DNA of 62,174 nucleotides from Chara braunii (taxonomy: Eukaryota; Streptophyta; Charophyceae; Charales; Characeae). The position numbers were made by a program, and so were the translations under genes. Within the stretch, counting starts at the first letter, position 1; each line of letters opens with the position of its first letter. The stretch lies in the NCBI GenBank assembly GCA_003427395.1, contig BFEA01000473.1, positions 1,193,438 through 1,255,611 on the forward strand, read 5' to 3'. Positions 1 to 9,620 of this stretch are shown here, piece after piece. Under the pieces are notes generated by a model, which saw only the letters and a program-made list of their open reading frames with translations, was not told the DNA's origin and made no database searches.

Positions 1-375
1 CAAGCACCTACCCACCGAGCCACTTCAAGCACCTTCCCACCGAGCCACTCCAAGCGCCTACCCACTGAGCCACTCCAAGCACCTACCCACCCCGCTACTC
101 CAAGCACCTACTGACNCAGCGACTCGAAGCACCTACCGACCGAGCGACTCAAGCGCCTATGGACTCAGCGAATCCAAGCACCTACTTATCGAGTCATTCC
201 AAGCACCTACCGACTAGGCCACTCCAAGCACCTACACCCCGAGCCACTCCAAGCACCTACACACCGAGTCACTCTACGCAACTGCCCACCGAGCAACTTG
301 AGGCACCTACGGACCGAGCCAATCCAAGCACCTACTGATCGAGCCACTTCAGGCACCTTCCGGCCAAGCCACTCC
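1..375. repeat. 25-bp minisatellite, about 15 units
   Basis: A 25-base unit (CAAGCACCTACCCACCGAGC plus five bases) repeats head to tail about 15 times from the window edge to about 375, with scattered substitutions and one N at position 116. It starts outside the window, so its full length is unknown. There are no unique spacers between units, so this is not a CRISPR array. Confidence 0.9.
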
Positions 376-379
376 AATC

Positions 380-635
380 CCATTCTTCTTTTCTTTCTCC
401 TCTGTCTCTCTCTATTTGTGTCTCTCTATGTCTCTTTCTCCTCTCTCCCTCTCTCTCTCTCTCTCTATTTCTCTCTCCCTTTCTTTGTCTCTCTATGTGT
501 GTTCTGTTCCTTGAATTTGTTAACAATACTGAAATTTAGCAGTTGATTTGGGCCTAACTTTTTTTTTTTTTTCTTTGTTTTTTTTTTGCGGGCATTGCCC
601 AGACCGCTCGCACCGCGGGCGCTTAGCTAGTTATT
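380..635. repeat. CT-rich and poly(T) low-complexity stretch
   Basis: A C/T-rich run (about 385-510) is followed by poly(T)-rich sequence at about 558-588 and a short GC-rich patch just before the first LTR. The short ORFs on both strands here are low-complexity and I do not regard them as genes. Confidence 0.7.
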
Positions 636-1276
636 ATTATTTATTCCAATTATTTTGCTATTGCTATTAATGGACATCATATGATAAAACTAAGGTCAAA
701 GAGGAGGAGAGTGTTGGGCATTGGAGAAGAGAGAGACATTATCACTATGTGATGGTGTCGGGCTCCTCCATCCTCCTCCATTCATGGCTTTGATGGATCC
801 TCCTAGACACCTACCTCTTCTTCTATAAGTGTTTGATGATGACTTCCACTGAGATAACTCTTGTTTTGACAACTTTAAAGGTCCGGACAATTTAATACGT
901 AGACTATACAGGACCGATACCAGAGCGATTGCGAGAGCTTTGCCGGTGTTCAGGAGGAACTCTGGATGCAGGGAACCATGAGGTACGCGTCACCTATCTC
1001 TTTCCCATATACCCTTACAGGCTACGCCCTTTTACTTGACTGCCTATATGACTTTGTGATAGACCGTTTATGTTTCTTCAGGACTAAGGTTAACAAAAGG
1101 GGAAGTGAAGTATGATTGAAGTAAGAATCTTGCCTGGTGAAAGGAAAGAAACCTAAATTAACCTAGAAGGAACCTAAACTGTTTGGGCTTGAAGAACAAA
1201 GTAGGGTGATGGAGGCTCATGTGTGAGCCGTTGTGCTACTTATGTGTGCGCTGACGTGACTAAGGGTTGGCAATGA

Positions 1277-1870
1277 GGTACTCATGTGTGAGTTACCTTA
1301 CTCTCTACCAGATCGACTGTTGTCATGACGGGCAGAGGTGTCTGACATTAACTTATAAACTAAATTAGGTACTCATATGTGAGTTACCGTAGTCTCTACC
1401 GGATCGACTGTCGTCGTGACGGAAAGAGGTGTCTGACATTAACTTATGAACTAAATTAGATACTCATGTGTGAGTTACCTTACTCTCTACCGGATCGACT
1501 GTCGTCGTGACGGGCAGAGGTCTCTTACATTAACTTATAAACTAAATTAGGTACTCATGTGTGAGTTACCGTACTCTCTACCAGATCGACTGTCGTTGTG
1601 ACTGCCAGAGGTGTCTGACATTAACTTATGAACTAAATTAGGTGCTCATGTCTAGGTTACCTTACTCTCTACCGGATCGACTGTCGTTGTGACGGGCAGA
1701 GGTGTTTAACGTTAACTTATGAACTAAATTAGGTACTCATGTGTGAGTTACTTTACTATCTGCCGGAGCGACTGTCGTCGTGACGGAAAAATATGTTTGA
1801 CACTAACTTATGAACTAAATGAGGTACTCATGTGTGAGTTGCCTTACCGGATCGACTGTCCTCGTGAATA
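1277..1870 (+). repeat. 91-bp tandem repeat array in U3 of LTR 1
   Basis: Seven units start at 1277, 1368, 1459, 1550, 1641, 1732 and 1823, exactly 91 bases apart. Each holds a hairpin of the form GGTACTCA-TGTG-TGAGTTACC, then an ACCGGATCGACTGTCGTCG block. The second LTR has the same array (25,637 on, resuming at 34,317), so it predates the divergence of the two copies. Confidence 0.9.
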
Positions 1871-2639
1871 ATGAAGGGAGGCTCTTGTGCGGGGCGCCCT
1901 GTTAACACCAGACCAGTCTCAGAAGGCGGTAGAAAGCCCATGTGTGGGTTGGACACTTGCCTTATGAAACTGGAACGATTGGCACAATCTGAGGGCGACG
2001 GTACTCATGTATGTGCTACCTCACCATCTTGAGTAACTAGGATCTGTTTGACTGTCAAAAGTGAATTCATGATATTTCTGTACTAACTTCCTTTCTTATT
2101 AACGATTTAGAAAAATTCGATCTTTGCACTTATTCAAGATGTAGTAGGGGGCTCCAGGGAGGGTCATCCTATTCACATGCTTGAGTCTAAGGTCAGCTAA
2201 CAACCTGCAGAGACTAGGAAATCACATTGCTACTCTTTCTTTCCTATCTTACTTACCCTCAGACAGTCCGACCACCAAACAGGTAGTATAAAAGTTTTTG
2301 TAGGAGTCACCCTATTACTAGTTTAACGGATGGACTACTCATTACCCAAGAAAGTAGTAGGGGGCCGCTTGTTGGGGTCTGCCTATTACCTTCTTGATTC
2401 AATATTAACTTACGAGGAGGGTACTCCTGTAGGAATACCCTGAACACTCGTCTTCTGCCCAAACTAACCCGGTTTCGGGTCGGTCTGCTTTGGAAGGGCA
2501 ACATGATACCCTTGTAAGGATTATCCTTAATGCTCTCATGAAGAGGACCTTGTCACGTGATATTAAGAGTCCCTTGCCGCTCTTGTGCAGGTCGCCTATT
2601 ATTCACGGAGACCGCTATTAACCTCTGGGAATGGGCTTC

Positions 2640-2900
2640 TGTAGGGTGCTTCTGTAGGGGCCTATATTTCAGACCGCTATTAACCTCGGGTCGCCTATAT
2701 TAACCTAGGGTCGCCTATATTTCAGAAGGACACCTAAAGCAATTAGTAGGGTGCTTCTGTAGGGGCCTCAACTATTTGTTGAAGGAAGGACACCTAAAGC
2801 AGACCACTATTAACCTCGGGTCGCCTATATTTCAGAAGGACACCTAAAGCAAGTAGTAGGGTGCTTCTGTAGGGGCCTCAACTATTTGTTGAAGGAAGGA
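2640..2900 (+). repeat. Local duplications in LTR 1 U3
   Basis: The phrase GTAGTAGGGTGCTTCTGTAG with the following bases occurs in two full copies (about 2744-2790 and 2860-2897) plus a partial one near 2640. The phrases TCGCCTATATTTCAGAAGG and ATTAACCTCGGGTCGCC also recur. The equivalent part of LTR 2 (about 35,130-35,230) has a single copy, so this expansion is specific to LTR 1. Confidence 0.75.
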
Positions 2901-4265
2901 TGCTCATGTGTGAGCAATCCTGATACTCTGATTAGATCATGTGTGTACATTGAGTGAGACTTAAAAGGGGATCAAATACTCATGAGTAACTTACTCGATT
3001 GTCTGCTTGATTAACAGATTGCTTAGTATTTATAAAGTAGCAAGAGATTCATGTCTGAATCAACCTGCTACTTAAGAATGTTAACATAAATAGAAGAAAA
3101 AGGAAGGAACAATGCTCCTGTTGGAACAAGATCTCAAAGACCTCGAAAAAGAATAAAGAGAAGAGAGTTAGGGCCGCGCGAGAAAGAAGTTTAAGAACCA
3201 CCGCGTAGTTCATATTTGTTCATGGATTCCGGATGGAAGGCCACGACGATGAATGAGTTATACCTTATCTACATGAGCGCCAAATGGTGCGCTTATCTCC
3301 AAGACAAAAAAAATGCAAGGACCGAGAGTATGGAAAATATGAGTTTCCTTAAGACGACTTAGGACACAGGCATGTGACTCCTTGAGTGAAAGGAGAGAGT
3401 GACATACGGTTTAGGGAAGGGTTGTGAGAGTAAAGCTAGGGATTAGACATGGGATGTCGATCCCAGAGCTTATTACCCATGTCTAAGGGCTCGACCCTTA
3501 GATATCAATATGCGGGGGTGTTAAATCTTTGTTGACCTGTGTGTGTAGGTCCTTGTTTATCTACCGCATTTTCAAGGAAGAGGTTCTACAAGAAAGGACC
3601 CAAATTTCAATTATCTCTCGATAAGAGGTCGGTTGGTACCGATTCAACTTTTTCCTCTTTGACTTGATACCCACCTCTAAAGTTAAACTCTGTTGTCAGT
3701 AAAACTGTCACCTGTGGTCATTGCCTAAATGGTCTTAGTCATTCTCAAGGGTCCTTTGAAGAATTGTGAGGGGGTTGGGCTTACATCTCATGAAAGACAA
3801 GGATGATATACATGGTTTGGGAAGTGAGGGACAAGGTCAATGGTTGCTGGTTGACGCCGTTAGTGCATGGCATGTGAACTGTTTTTGCATTATTCTGTAC
3901 AGGTCTGTTTTGTGCGTGATTTTGGATTGAACTGGACCTAATCTGTTGAAGAGTCTCGGACACACGGCACTTGTGAAAGTGGGAAGGGTTCTTGGTGGTA
4001 ATAGCCCCCATCCTTATTATTATCTTGTATAACTTCTATACTTCCTGATATTCAGATAAGTCATGGTCTGATAAGAAAGATAGGATGCCCTTTGATAGAA
4101 AGATGGTTTGAAGAATAATTCATTACGCAGTAGAGGAAATAGACTGTCTTTTAAAAGTTCGACTTGAATATCCAACGGGTCAGTTCTAGGCGTCTTACCG
4201 CGCGTACCCCATTTTATGCTACAGCAATCTAGCAAACGCCCTCGACCGACCTACCGCTACAAAGG

Positions 4266-4275
4266 CATGTAAAAG
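4266..4275 (+). promoter_or_regulatory. TATA-like box of LTR 1
   Basis: CATGTAAAAG sits at the same place as CATATAAAAG in LTR B, CATATAACAA in LTR C and CATGTAAAAG in LTR 2. The block after it (CCTTCGCATGTGGGTC) is conserved and would contain the transcription start. The assignment rests on conservation and resemblance to TATA boxes. Confidence 0.5.
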
Positions 4276-4343
4276 CCTTCGCATGTGGGTCGGTAGCTCA
4301 GCAGGGGTACGCCTACCTGAGGGTGGTGGCAGCCCCTCGGGTA

Positions 4344-4360
4344 GAGGTAAGTTGTACATC
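4344..4360 (+). promoter_or_regulatory. Hairpin-embedded 5' splice donor in LTR 1
   Basis: GAG|GTAAGT (exon end 4346, intron start 4347) is a perfect donor consensus. It lies in a stem GAGGTA-AGTTG-TACMTC, with one mismatch in this copy. The same donor and stem occur in LTR 2 (36,669-36,685), LTR B (44,770-44,786, -) and LTR C (53,284-53,300, -). The position, about 75 nt after the TATA-like box and before the PBS, would make a short leader exon whose spliced products lack the PBS. Confidence 0.6.
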
Positions 4361-4515
4361 GTGGCTCCCCGACCCGTCGTGGGGTGTCGTGAGAGGTATA
4401 GCCGGCGCGCACGGTCGGAGTGGTGACTTGTTGTTCTTCAAGAAATAAATTCTGTGTGACATGACCGTGAGGTTAGGCGCTCCCAGCGGGGTGAAGGACC
4501 GCCGCGCGCGACAGG

Positions 4516-4533
4516 TGGCACCGTTGCCGAGGA
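4516..4533 (+). other. Primer-binding site of element A
   Basis: TGGCACCGTTGCCGAGGA begins two bases after the LTR end. It is a slightly mutated form of TGGCGCCGTTGCCGGGGA, which is present intact in element B on the other strand. This is the classic complement of a tRNA 3' end ending in CCA; in plant Gypsy elements it is usually assigned to tRNA-Asp. Confidence 0.85.
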
Positions 4534-4986
4534 TCTTCGGTTGCCTGCCGGGGTCCTATGTGAACGGACCTGGGTCTGGCTAATTGAAGCCCTAGCAAAA
4601 TGATAAACATAAGATGAGCTACTGTATATCCTCCGCTAGTAAGTAAGTAAGCCACTGAAAGTAATTGTCGGTCTGAGAGTAGAGCTATGCCTATCGTTCC
4701 TGCAAACCCTAGTCTGCTCTTTTGATAGGTAGTAGCCTTTGATAACGGAAAAACCAATTGGTGTAATAGGATTTGACAGGTCTTGTTAAGGTTGTCCGGG
4801 AGATTGTTGCTACAATATTCCCTTCTTATAATAACACATTTTGACGATCTGGCACACCTTCATTTTCAGAAGTCCTTATTAAAGGTTGCTTGGGTAGCCT
4901 ATATTACACAATCAAACTTATCGCCTTGTTAAAGCAGTACTAGTTAGGCGTTTGGGAAATTTATCAAGGTGCGACATCCACTAGCC
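4534..4986 (+). other. Untranslated leader of element A
   Basis: Non-coding sequence between the PBS and the first Gag start codon. Parts (for example the block containing CCTTATTAAAGG near 4877) match the element B leader at about 44,020. A pyrimidine-rich TTTTCAG at 4863-4869 resembles a splice acceptor, but the AG is not conserved in B. Confidence 0.6.
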
Positions 4987-5495
4987 ATGCTGCGCAAATC
5001 AGGAGCTGAGAGGGGAAGAGGAGGACGGCAAGGGAAAGCTACAGATAGGCCTATTGATTTGACAAAGGCAAGAGAAGAGCGGGAGGAAGAAGAGGAGGAG
5101 GAAGAAAAATGGGAAGGGCCGCGTTTGCGACAGTGTCAGGAAGACTTCCGCGAGCGCACGCCGTCCCCTGGAAAAATGACATTTAATTCTTACAAATACG
5201 AGCAACATTATGGTGTCCCGCCTCCGCGATTTGAACCGCTTTCTTCTCGATCCTATCCAATGGCGTATTCGTCACCATCCTCTTCCATGGCATGCCGTCT
5301 TCAACATCTCGAAGTAGTTCCCCAATCACCTTGACCGGCTCTTCCACCTCTGACTCCATTTGTGCCTGATCGTCCCATAGTATCTCAAGACGCGCCAGCA
5401 AACCATAGGCTATGTATTACCTTAGCATTATTCTTCCTATGCCATGTTGAGTTATGCGGGTTGAGCTCATACCTATTATATAGGGGGATTATCTG
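4987..5495 (+). pseudogene. Gag1 N-terminal exon-like segment, element A
   Basis: The start at 4987 is chosen because it aligns with the start of the element B homologue at 43,873. The protein begins MLRKSGAERGRGGRQGKA, continues through a basic RGG-like stretch into an acidic EEREEEEEEEE run, then a Pro/Ser/Tyr-rich segment. One TGA at about 5332 interrupts a frame that otherwise stays open to 5495; in B the same stretch is uninterrupted. A third, more decayed copy lies in element C near 52,560-52,740 (-). I recognise no named domain. It is probably an RNA-binding or disordered head of the retrotransposon Gag, expressed from the full-length or spliced transcript. A donor-like AG|GTTATG occurs in the B copy but is AGGCTATG here. 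Confidence 0.6.
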
Positions 5496-5877
5496 AAGAG
5501 TGTCTTGATAAGGAGAAAGTAGGTCACGAAAAATCTAAGACTTTCCTCATTTTTGTTGAATGTGATAATCCGCCTGAGTTGATGAAAGGTATATTAACTT
5601 GGTGGACATAATAGTACCAGATCCAGATATTCATAATCCTTGATCGACTCAGTCAATTGGAGCAAGAAGAGAAGGTGGGAACAAGTCCCTGCAAGAAACT
5701 AAAAGAAGTCAAAAGAGTGAAACTTAAAAATGCAGGAATAAAATTTAAATAAAGGTCTTAATAGGTAAAAACGTAAGTTGAGATGTTCCTTAGTAAAGAT
5801 TTCATAAGTCAATAATTGTAATAAAAGAGTCAGTATATTAAATGGGTTGTCCCTTTCTTGCCCTTTTGTATAAACAG
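5496..5877 (+). other. Intron-like gap in gag, ending in a conserved acceptor
   Basis: No coding similarity is kept between the copies here. It ends in a pyrimidine tract and CTTTTGTATAAACAG (AG at 5876-5877). Element B has the matching TTTTTGTATAAACAG at 42,989 (-) and element C TGTCTGTGTGAACAG at 50,422 (-). After this point coding similarity resumes in all three copies. Confidence 0.5.
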
Positions 5878-6716
5878 ATCACTAAAGGAGGGTTGTTCGG
5901 ATTCGATCAAGATGCCTTACGGGGAGCAAATTTCTAGGGTCGAAGCATCAGTTAGGAACGATGATGGGTTAGAAATGACACTGCCAAAAGGAAGGGGCAG
6001 AGCGGAGTTTAGCGGGTCGTGGTGGGGCAACTCGTTAGAAAATGATGCATTTATATGGGTAGAAACGAGTTGGGATACGCTGGTGGCGTAGTGTAAGGGT
6101 CATCCTCTACCTGTCTACCCGTCTCTAGCATGATCATGAATCGGGCCTCGGTCAAGGAGAGGAAGAATTTCTACTACTACGTACAAAGATGGCAGAAGCA
6201 GCGCTCAACGTCTGGAGCCCAGAAGGTCAATGGCAAAACATAAGAGGAGTTATAAAGGAAATCAAAATGCTTCCGGCCAAAGACTTTGTTCTTCCAATCC
6301 ATTACATTAGAACCACGCTACCTGATTTCATTATCAATGAGGTGTTTTATGGTCAAGCAAGAGTGAAGTTGGCCGCTGAAGCCGCGCTGAGAGTACCTAA
6401 TAGAGGATACGACTTCACCTCCCCTTATATGATCTACTGTTTATTCCTAGAAAGGGGGCCCGAGCTAGCCGAAAGTGATTTTAGCAACGTTTTGTCCATC
6501 ATAGACGCGTATGTCCGTACTTATTTTATGGAAGAAAGATTTGGGTACTGCGAGAAGTTAAAAGAGGAAGTATGCTCAGGGATCTGCGTGGATGGTATTC
6601 CCACCATGTTTGGGTTGGTCTATAACTTCTGGTCTGAGGACTGGGTGATGGTAGGTGAGATGGAAGAAGAAGAAAGGGAATACGCGTCCTTAGAGAGGAA
6701 AGGGGAAGGCAAGTAG
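5878..6716 (+). pseudogene. Gag1 repeated domain, copy I, element A
   Basis: The domain has two parts. The first (about 5900-6091) contains a conserved MPYG, then SRVEA and the aromatic motif GSWWGNSLENDAFIWVE, and ends at a TAG. The second (6189-6716) contains LPDFIINEVFYGQARVKLA, a YDFTSPYMIYCLFLERGPEL block and a C-terminal IPTMFGLVYNF. Homologues occur in B (42,988-42,300, -) and C (50,421-49,740, -; there part 1 and the start of part 2 form one 141-residue ORF, which shows that the two belong together). A second, diverged copy follows at once (6861-7607). I do not recognise the fold. It replaces the usual short N-terminus of a Gypsy Gag and may be a matrix or assembly domain, but that is inference. 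Confidence 0.6.
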
Positions 6717-6825
6717 ATATGGGGAGCAACACTCATGTCTCGAATAGAATTGTAGGAAATAGAGAATTGATAACTATAAAGAGGGGGAGTATGACGCCAT
6801 TAGTATGACTTACGCATAAGCATTG

Positions 6826-6860
6826 TGTGTTTTTGTCTCTTCCTTTTTTGCACCACTAAG
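6826..6860 (+). promoter_or_regulatory. Acceptor-like site before Gag1 domain copy II
   Basis: A pyrimidine-rich run TTTTTGTCTCTTCCTTTTTT followed by GCACCACTAAG (AG at 6859-6860). Element B has the equivalent run and GCACCGCTCAG at 41,861 (-). Both are followed by GCCACC and the start of the second domain copy, paralleling the acceptor before copy I. Confidence 0.45.
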
Positions 6861-7607
6861 GCCACCAAAGATCACTCAAGATGTCATACGCCACTCAGGG
6901 GGTCGGGGTTTAGCTGCCCATCCGTACCCGACAGGGATCAAGAATGTCATTGCTCAAGGACTAAGCATGAGGGAAGACGAAATCACCGCATGGTAGGTAG
7001 CCTCAATTGGGCCGAAGGCGTTCGTATGGGTAGAAGTTGGGCACACCCCAGACAGAGAAAGTATAATAATTTGGGCGACCTTGTATCCCTCATCATGCTT
7101 ATAGAGGATGCACGGTGTGGATTTGGCGGTAGGACATAGTCAACCACTATCTAGGTATATCCTGACTACAGGGCGATCCTTGAGGACAAAATTCGATAGG
7201 AAAGTCGAGCGGAGTTCCGGCCAATTATGCCGATGATAGAAGAAAGATGGGCGACAAATTTTGTTTATCCCACCAACTACGTGAAGACTATCCTTCCGGA
7301 CTTTATCGTTGATGCAGTCTTTCACGGCCAAGCTAATGTAGAACAAGTAGTCTTGACTGTCATAGCCATACCTCTAGGAGGGTACGAATGTTTTACGCCC
7401 AAGGTCTTTTATTGCCTGCATTTGAAAATGGGACCAGATTTGGCTAACAAAGACTTTGAGGAAGTCCTGTCCACGGTAGATGCGTACGTCTGTGTCCACC
7501 GTATGGAACCAAGGCAAACCTATCGGAGGAAACTTAAGACCGAAATGAAGGCCAAGGCTTGCATTTTTGGTATCCCTATAATGTTCGGTATGGTGTATGA
7601 TTCCTAG
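6861..7607 (+). pseudogene. Gag1 repeated domain, copy II, element A
   Basis: A second copy of the domain at 5878-6716, strongly diverged and frameshifted. The first half contains the equivalent of the WWG...FVWVE motif (near 6990-7040, split over frames). The second half (7227-7607) is a clean frame with LPDFIVDAVFHGQANVEQ, YECFTPKVFYCLHLKMGPDL and IPIMFGMVYDS, lining up block by block with copy I. Element B carries copy II at 41,860-41,150 (-), with the 104-residue piece at 41,666-41,355. The two copies within A look less alike than each does to its B counterpart, so the duplication predates A and B. The function is unknown. Confidence 0.6.
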
Positions 7608-7990
7608 ACGGCGGACTGAATGTCTGCAGAAGAGATTGGAAGGGTAGGTTGGTAAACGAACTAACAGTAGAAGGATAGAATCCAGCCCGTTTTTTACGTA
7701 TAATCAACCCTCTCATTTAAACAGTAGGGATAGTGACTGGAGCGCGCAGACTAAGGAAACTAGTGTATACCAGTTAAATGTAAGAAGGGGAAGGAGGATG
7801 AGATAAGAATAGAAGAGGGAATATGTAAGATAGTTAGGACCATGAGCTGGATGAGTTTTTAGATGGCACCTTGGAATGGGTAAAATGTCCAAGGCAGAAA
7901 ACTAAAAAGAAAGGAAGAAAAACTGAAAGGTAATCTAAAAACCCGTCGTCTCTGCATGTGTATGACAGATTGACTGAGAACTGTGGAAAG
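7608..7990 (+). other. Gap between Gag1 repeated domain and capsid
   Basis: No convincing coding frame. The sequence is purine-rich with several stops. It may be decayed linker or another intron-like piece; I see no decisive signal. Confidence 0.4.
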
Positions 7991-8720
7991 ATGGGAGACG
8001 CGAATGGAGGACAGGGATCCATTACGGTCACCGAAATCGTGCGGCTACTGGAAAATAGAGCAGTCAAAAGATCACAACTGCCAAGGATAGAAATATTCCC
8101 CTTCCAAGGAAAACGGGTGTCCCACTAGTTAGGGTTATTGGAACAAGTCTTCAATCAACTGACGTCAGCTGAAAAATTTGCTCAACTATTTGAGTACGTA
8201 TGGTGGGAGTGTCGCCCGGAAGTCGAAAAGATTGTCACAGATGTCCAAGGGGGTTGGATCGAATTCAAGAAGGGAATGCAGCGGAAGTACAAGTTGGGAC
8301 ATGGGTTGCTAATAGTCGACTATCTTCATAACTTGAATAGAAATGATTTTACTACGATAGGGGCATTTGCAACGGCCTTTGAAAATATGGCAGAGAGAGT
8401 CACGGGACTTTCCGAGGAAATGCAGTGTATCATTTTCTTGGGGAAGTTCTCAGGGTATGAGGCAATGGAACTGACACGAGGAGGTTGCCGGGTGGAAAGA
8501 CGTTCTGGGAAACGATAAAAAGAAATTTGGCATCCGGAGACTTGGATCAGGTGTTCCACCATCAGGTAAAAATGGAAAGGAAGAAAAGAAAGGAAGTAAG
8601 CGCGATTCAGGGAGCAAATTTAGCTTTATGAGGGGTCTTGAGCAGTGTGGTGGCTCAACTCAAGCAAATGAAGGAGCAAATGACACCGAGGAAGGTGATG
8701 ATGATTGGTCAAGTAACGAA
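7991..8720 (+). pseudogene. Gag1 capsid-like region, element A
   Basis: The start ATG at 7991 opens MGDANGGQGSITVTEIVRLL and runs, after one TAG near 8127, into a helical block with GWIEFKKGMQRKYKLG and NMAERVTGLSEEMQCIIFL. This resembles the middle of retrotransposon Gag capsids (the 'W..F...F...F' style block followed by a repeated-helix domain). After about 8515 the frame breaks, but homology to the element B protein at 40,327-40,058 (-) continues. The role would be the virus-like-particle shell. There are at least two nonsense or frameshift lesions, so it is not functional as it stands. Confidence 0.6.
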
Positions 8721-8872
8721 CAAAAGGAGGTATGAGAAATAAAATGAAGGAGACAAGGAAGAAGAGGAAGATGAGCCGGAGCAGATAACCAAGGCAAAAG
8801 CAGCCCAGAAAAAGACCACGAATCAATCAACGGAAAAACAAGGAACTGGTAAGGCACAGGGCTCTCAACAAG

Positions 8873-9620
8873 GTGTGGTGCCCTACGTTTCAGAAACACA
8901 TACTCTCACAACCCAACTCGCCCCGTGGCCGGTTGTGGCTCCTATGGGGGCATGACCCAGATTTTTCCCAGGAAATCAGTGGTCGGGGTTTGACCAAATG
9001 GGCCTGTATCCGAATCTGCCCCAAATGCAAGGAGCAGGAGGGAGCACAGGTCAAACACAAGGACGAGGAACGGGCAGAGAACTACTGCAGCAAACTCAGC
9101 AAAGGCACGATAATCAAAACCAGAATCAGTTCCAGGGACAAGGACACGGACAAGGACAAAGTAGAGGTAGAAGCGGAGGAAGAGGAAATGGTCAAGGAGA
9201 AAGATTATTTGGAGGAAGAGGACATGGCGGACAAGGAGGGAACTGGGGCAATCAAGGAAGCCCTCAGTCAGAGAATTATAATCAGGTGAGCTTTAACCAA
9301 ATCGGGCAAGGGTATAACCAAGGTTACAGCCAGAGCTATGGTCAAGGCTATAACCAGAACTATGGCCAAGGGTTTAGTAGGAGTGATGGGCAGTGGAATG
9401 GTCAAGGATACGAACGAGATCGGATATATTATAGTGAATGCACTTGTACCCATTACCAAATCAAGGGGCATACCGTGAAGAGACGTCAAGCATAGATGGG
9501 GATGTGTATGATAAGCGAGGAACCGTTATTGACCCTAACATCCCCGGAGGCACAAGGAAGAAGGCGCTCAGGGTTGCAGGACTAGGACCCAGTGCCCTCG
9601 TCATGTTCCGGATATGGTAA
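8873..9620 (+). pseudogene. Gag1 Gly/Gln/Tyr-rich segment and decayed zinc knuckle, element A
   Basis: The frame 8998-9495 encodes RGRSGGRGNGQG-type RGG sequence, then a prion-like tract with repeated GQGYNQ, SYGQGYNQ and NYGQGF units (about residues 95-140). After it comes a CCHC remnant in which only CTHY.IKGH survives: the second Cys is Tyr and the last Cys is lost. The element B equivalent keeps an intact C-X2-C-X4-H-X4-C. The following GGTRKKALR block (9540-9580) continues in another frame and is also seen in B and D. The expected job is genomic RNA binding and condensation in the particle. The knuckle loss indicates decay. Confidence 0.65.

Larger units (their letters stand above)
636..4513 (+). 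mobile_element. LTR 1: 5' LTR of element A (+)
   Basis: About 3.9 kb. It matches 24,990-26,137 joined to 34,268-36,834, and is recognisably related to the inverted LTRs at 44,496-48,170 and 53,121-58,190. The 3' end is defined by GCGCGACA at 4506-4513, two bases before a tRNA-type primer-binding site. The 5' end is only placed to within about 20 bases, because all copies begin at a TTA/AAT microsatellite. From the TATA-like box near 4270, U3 would be about 3.6 kb and R-U5 about 215 bases, which is unusually unequal. U3 carries a 91-bp tandem array and a series of TGTN-capped hairpins. No protein gene is supported inside it; the short ORFs are incidental. Confidence 0.85.

Noticed and set aside
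1-375. Possible CRISPR array
   Set aside because: Repeats are contiguous with no unique spacers, and the context is eukaryotic; it is a minisatellite.
4300-4330. tRNA gene or pol III promoter in the LTR (GGTAGCTCAGCAGGGG)
   Set aside because: The A-box-like word is conserved in the + LTRs but no B box follows at a suitable distance; it lies at the expected RNA start of the LTR.
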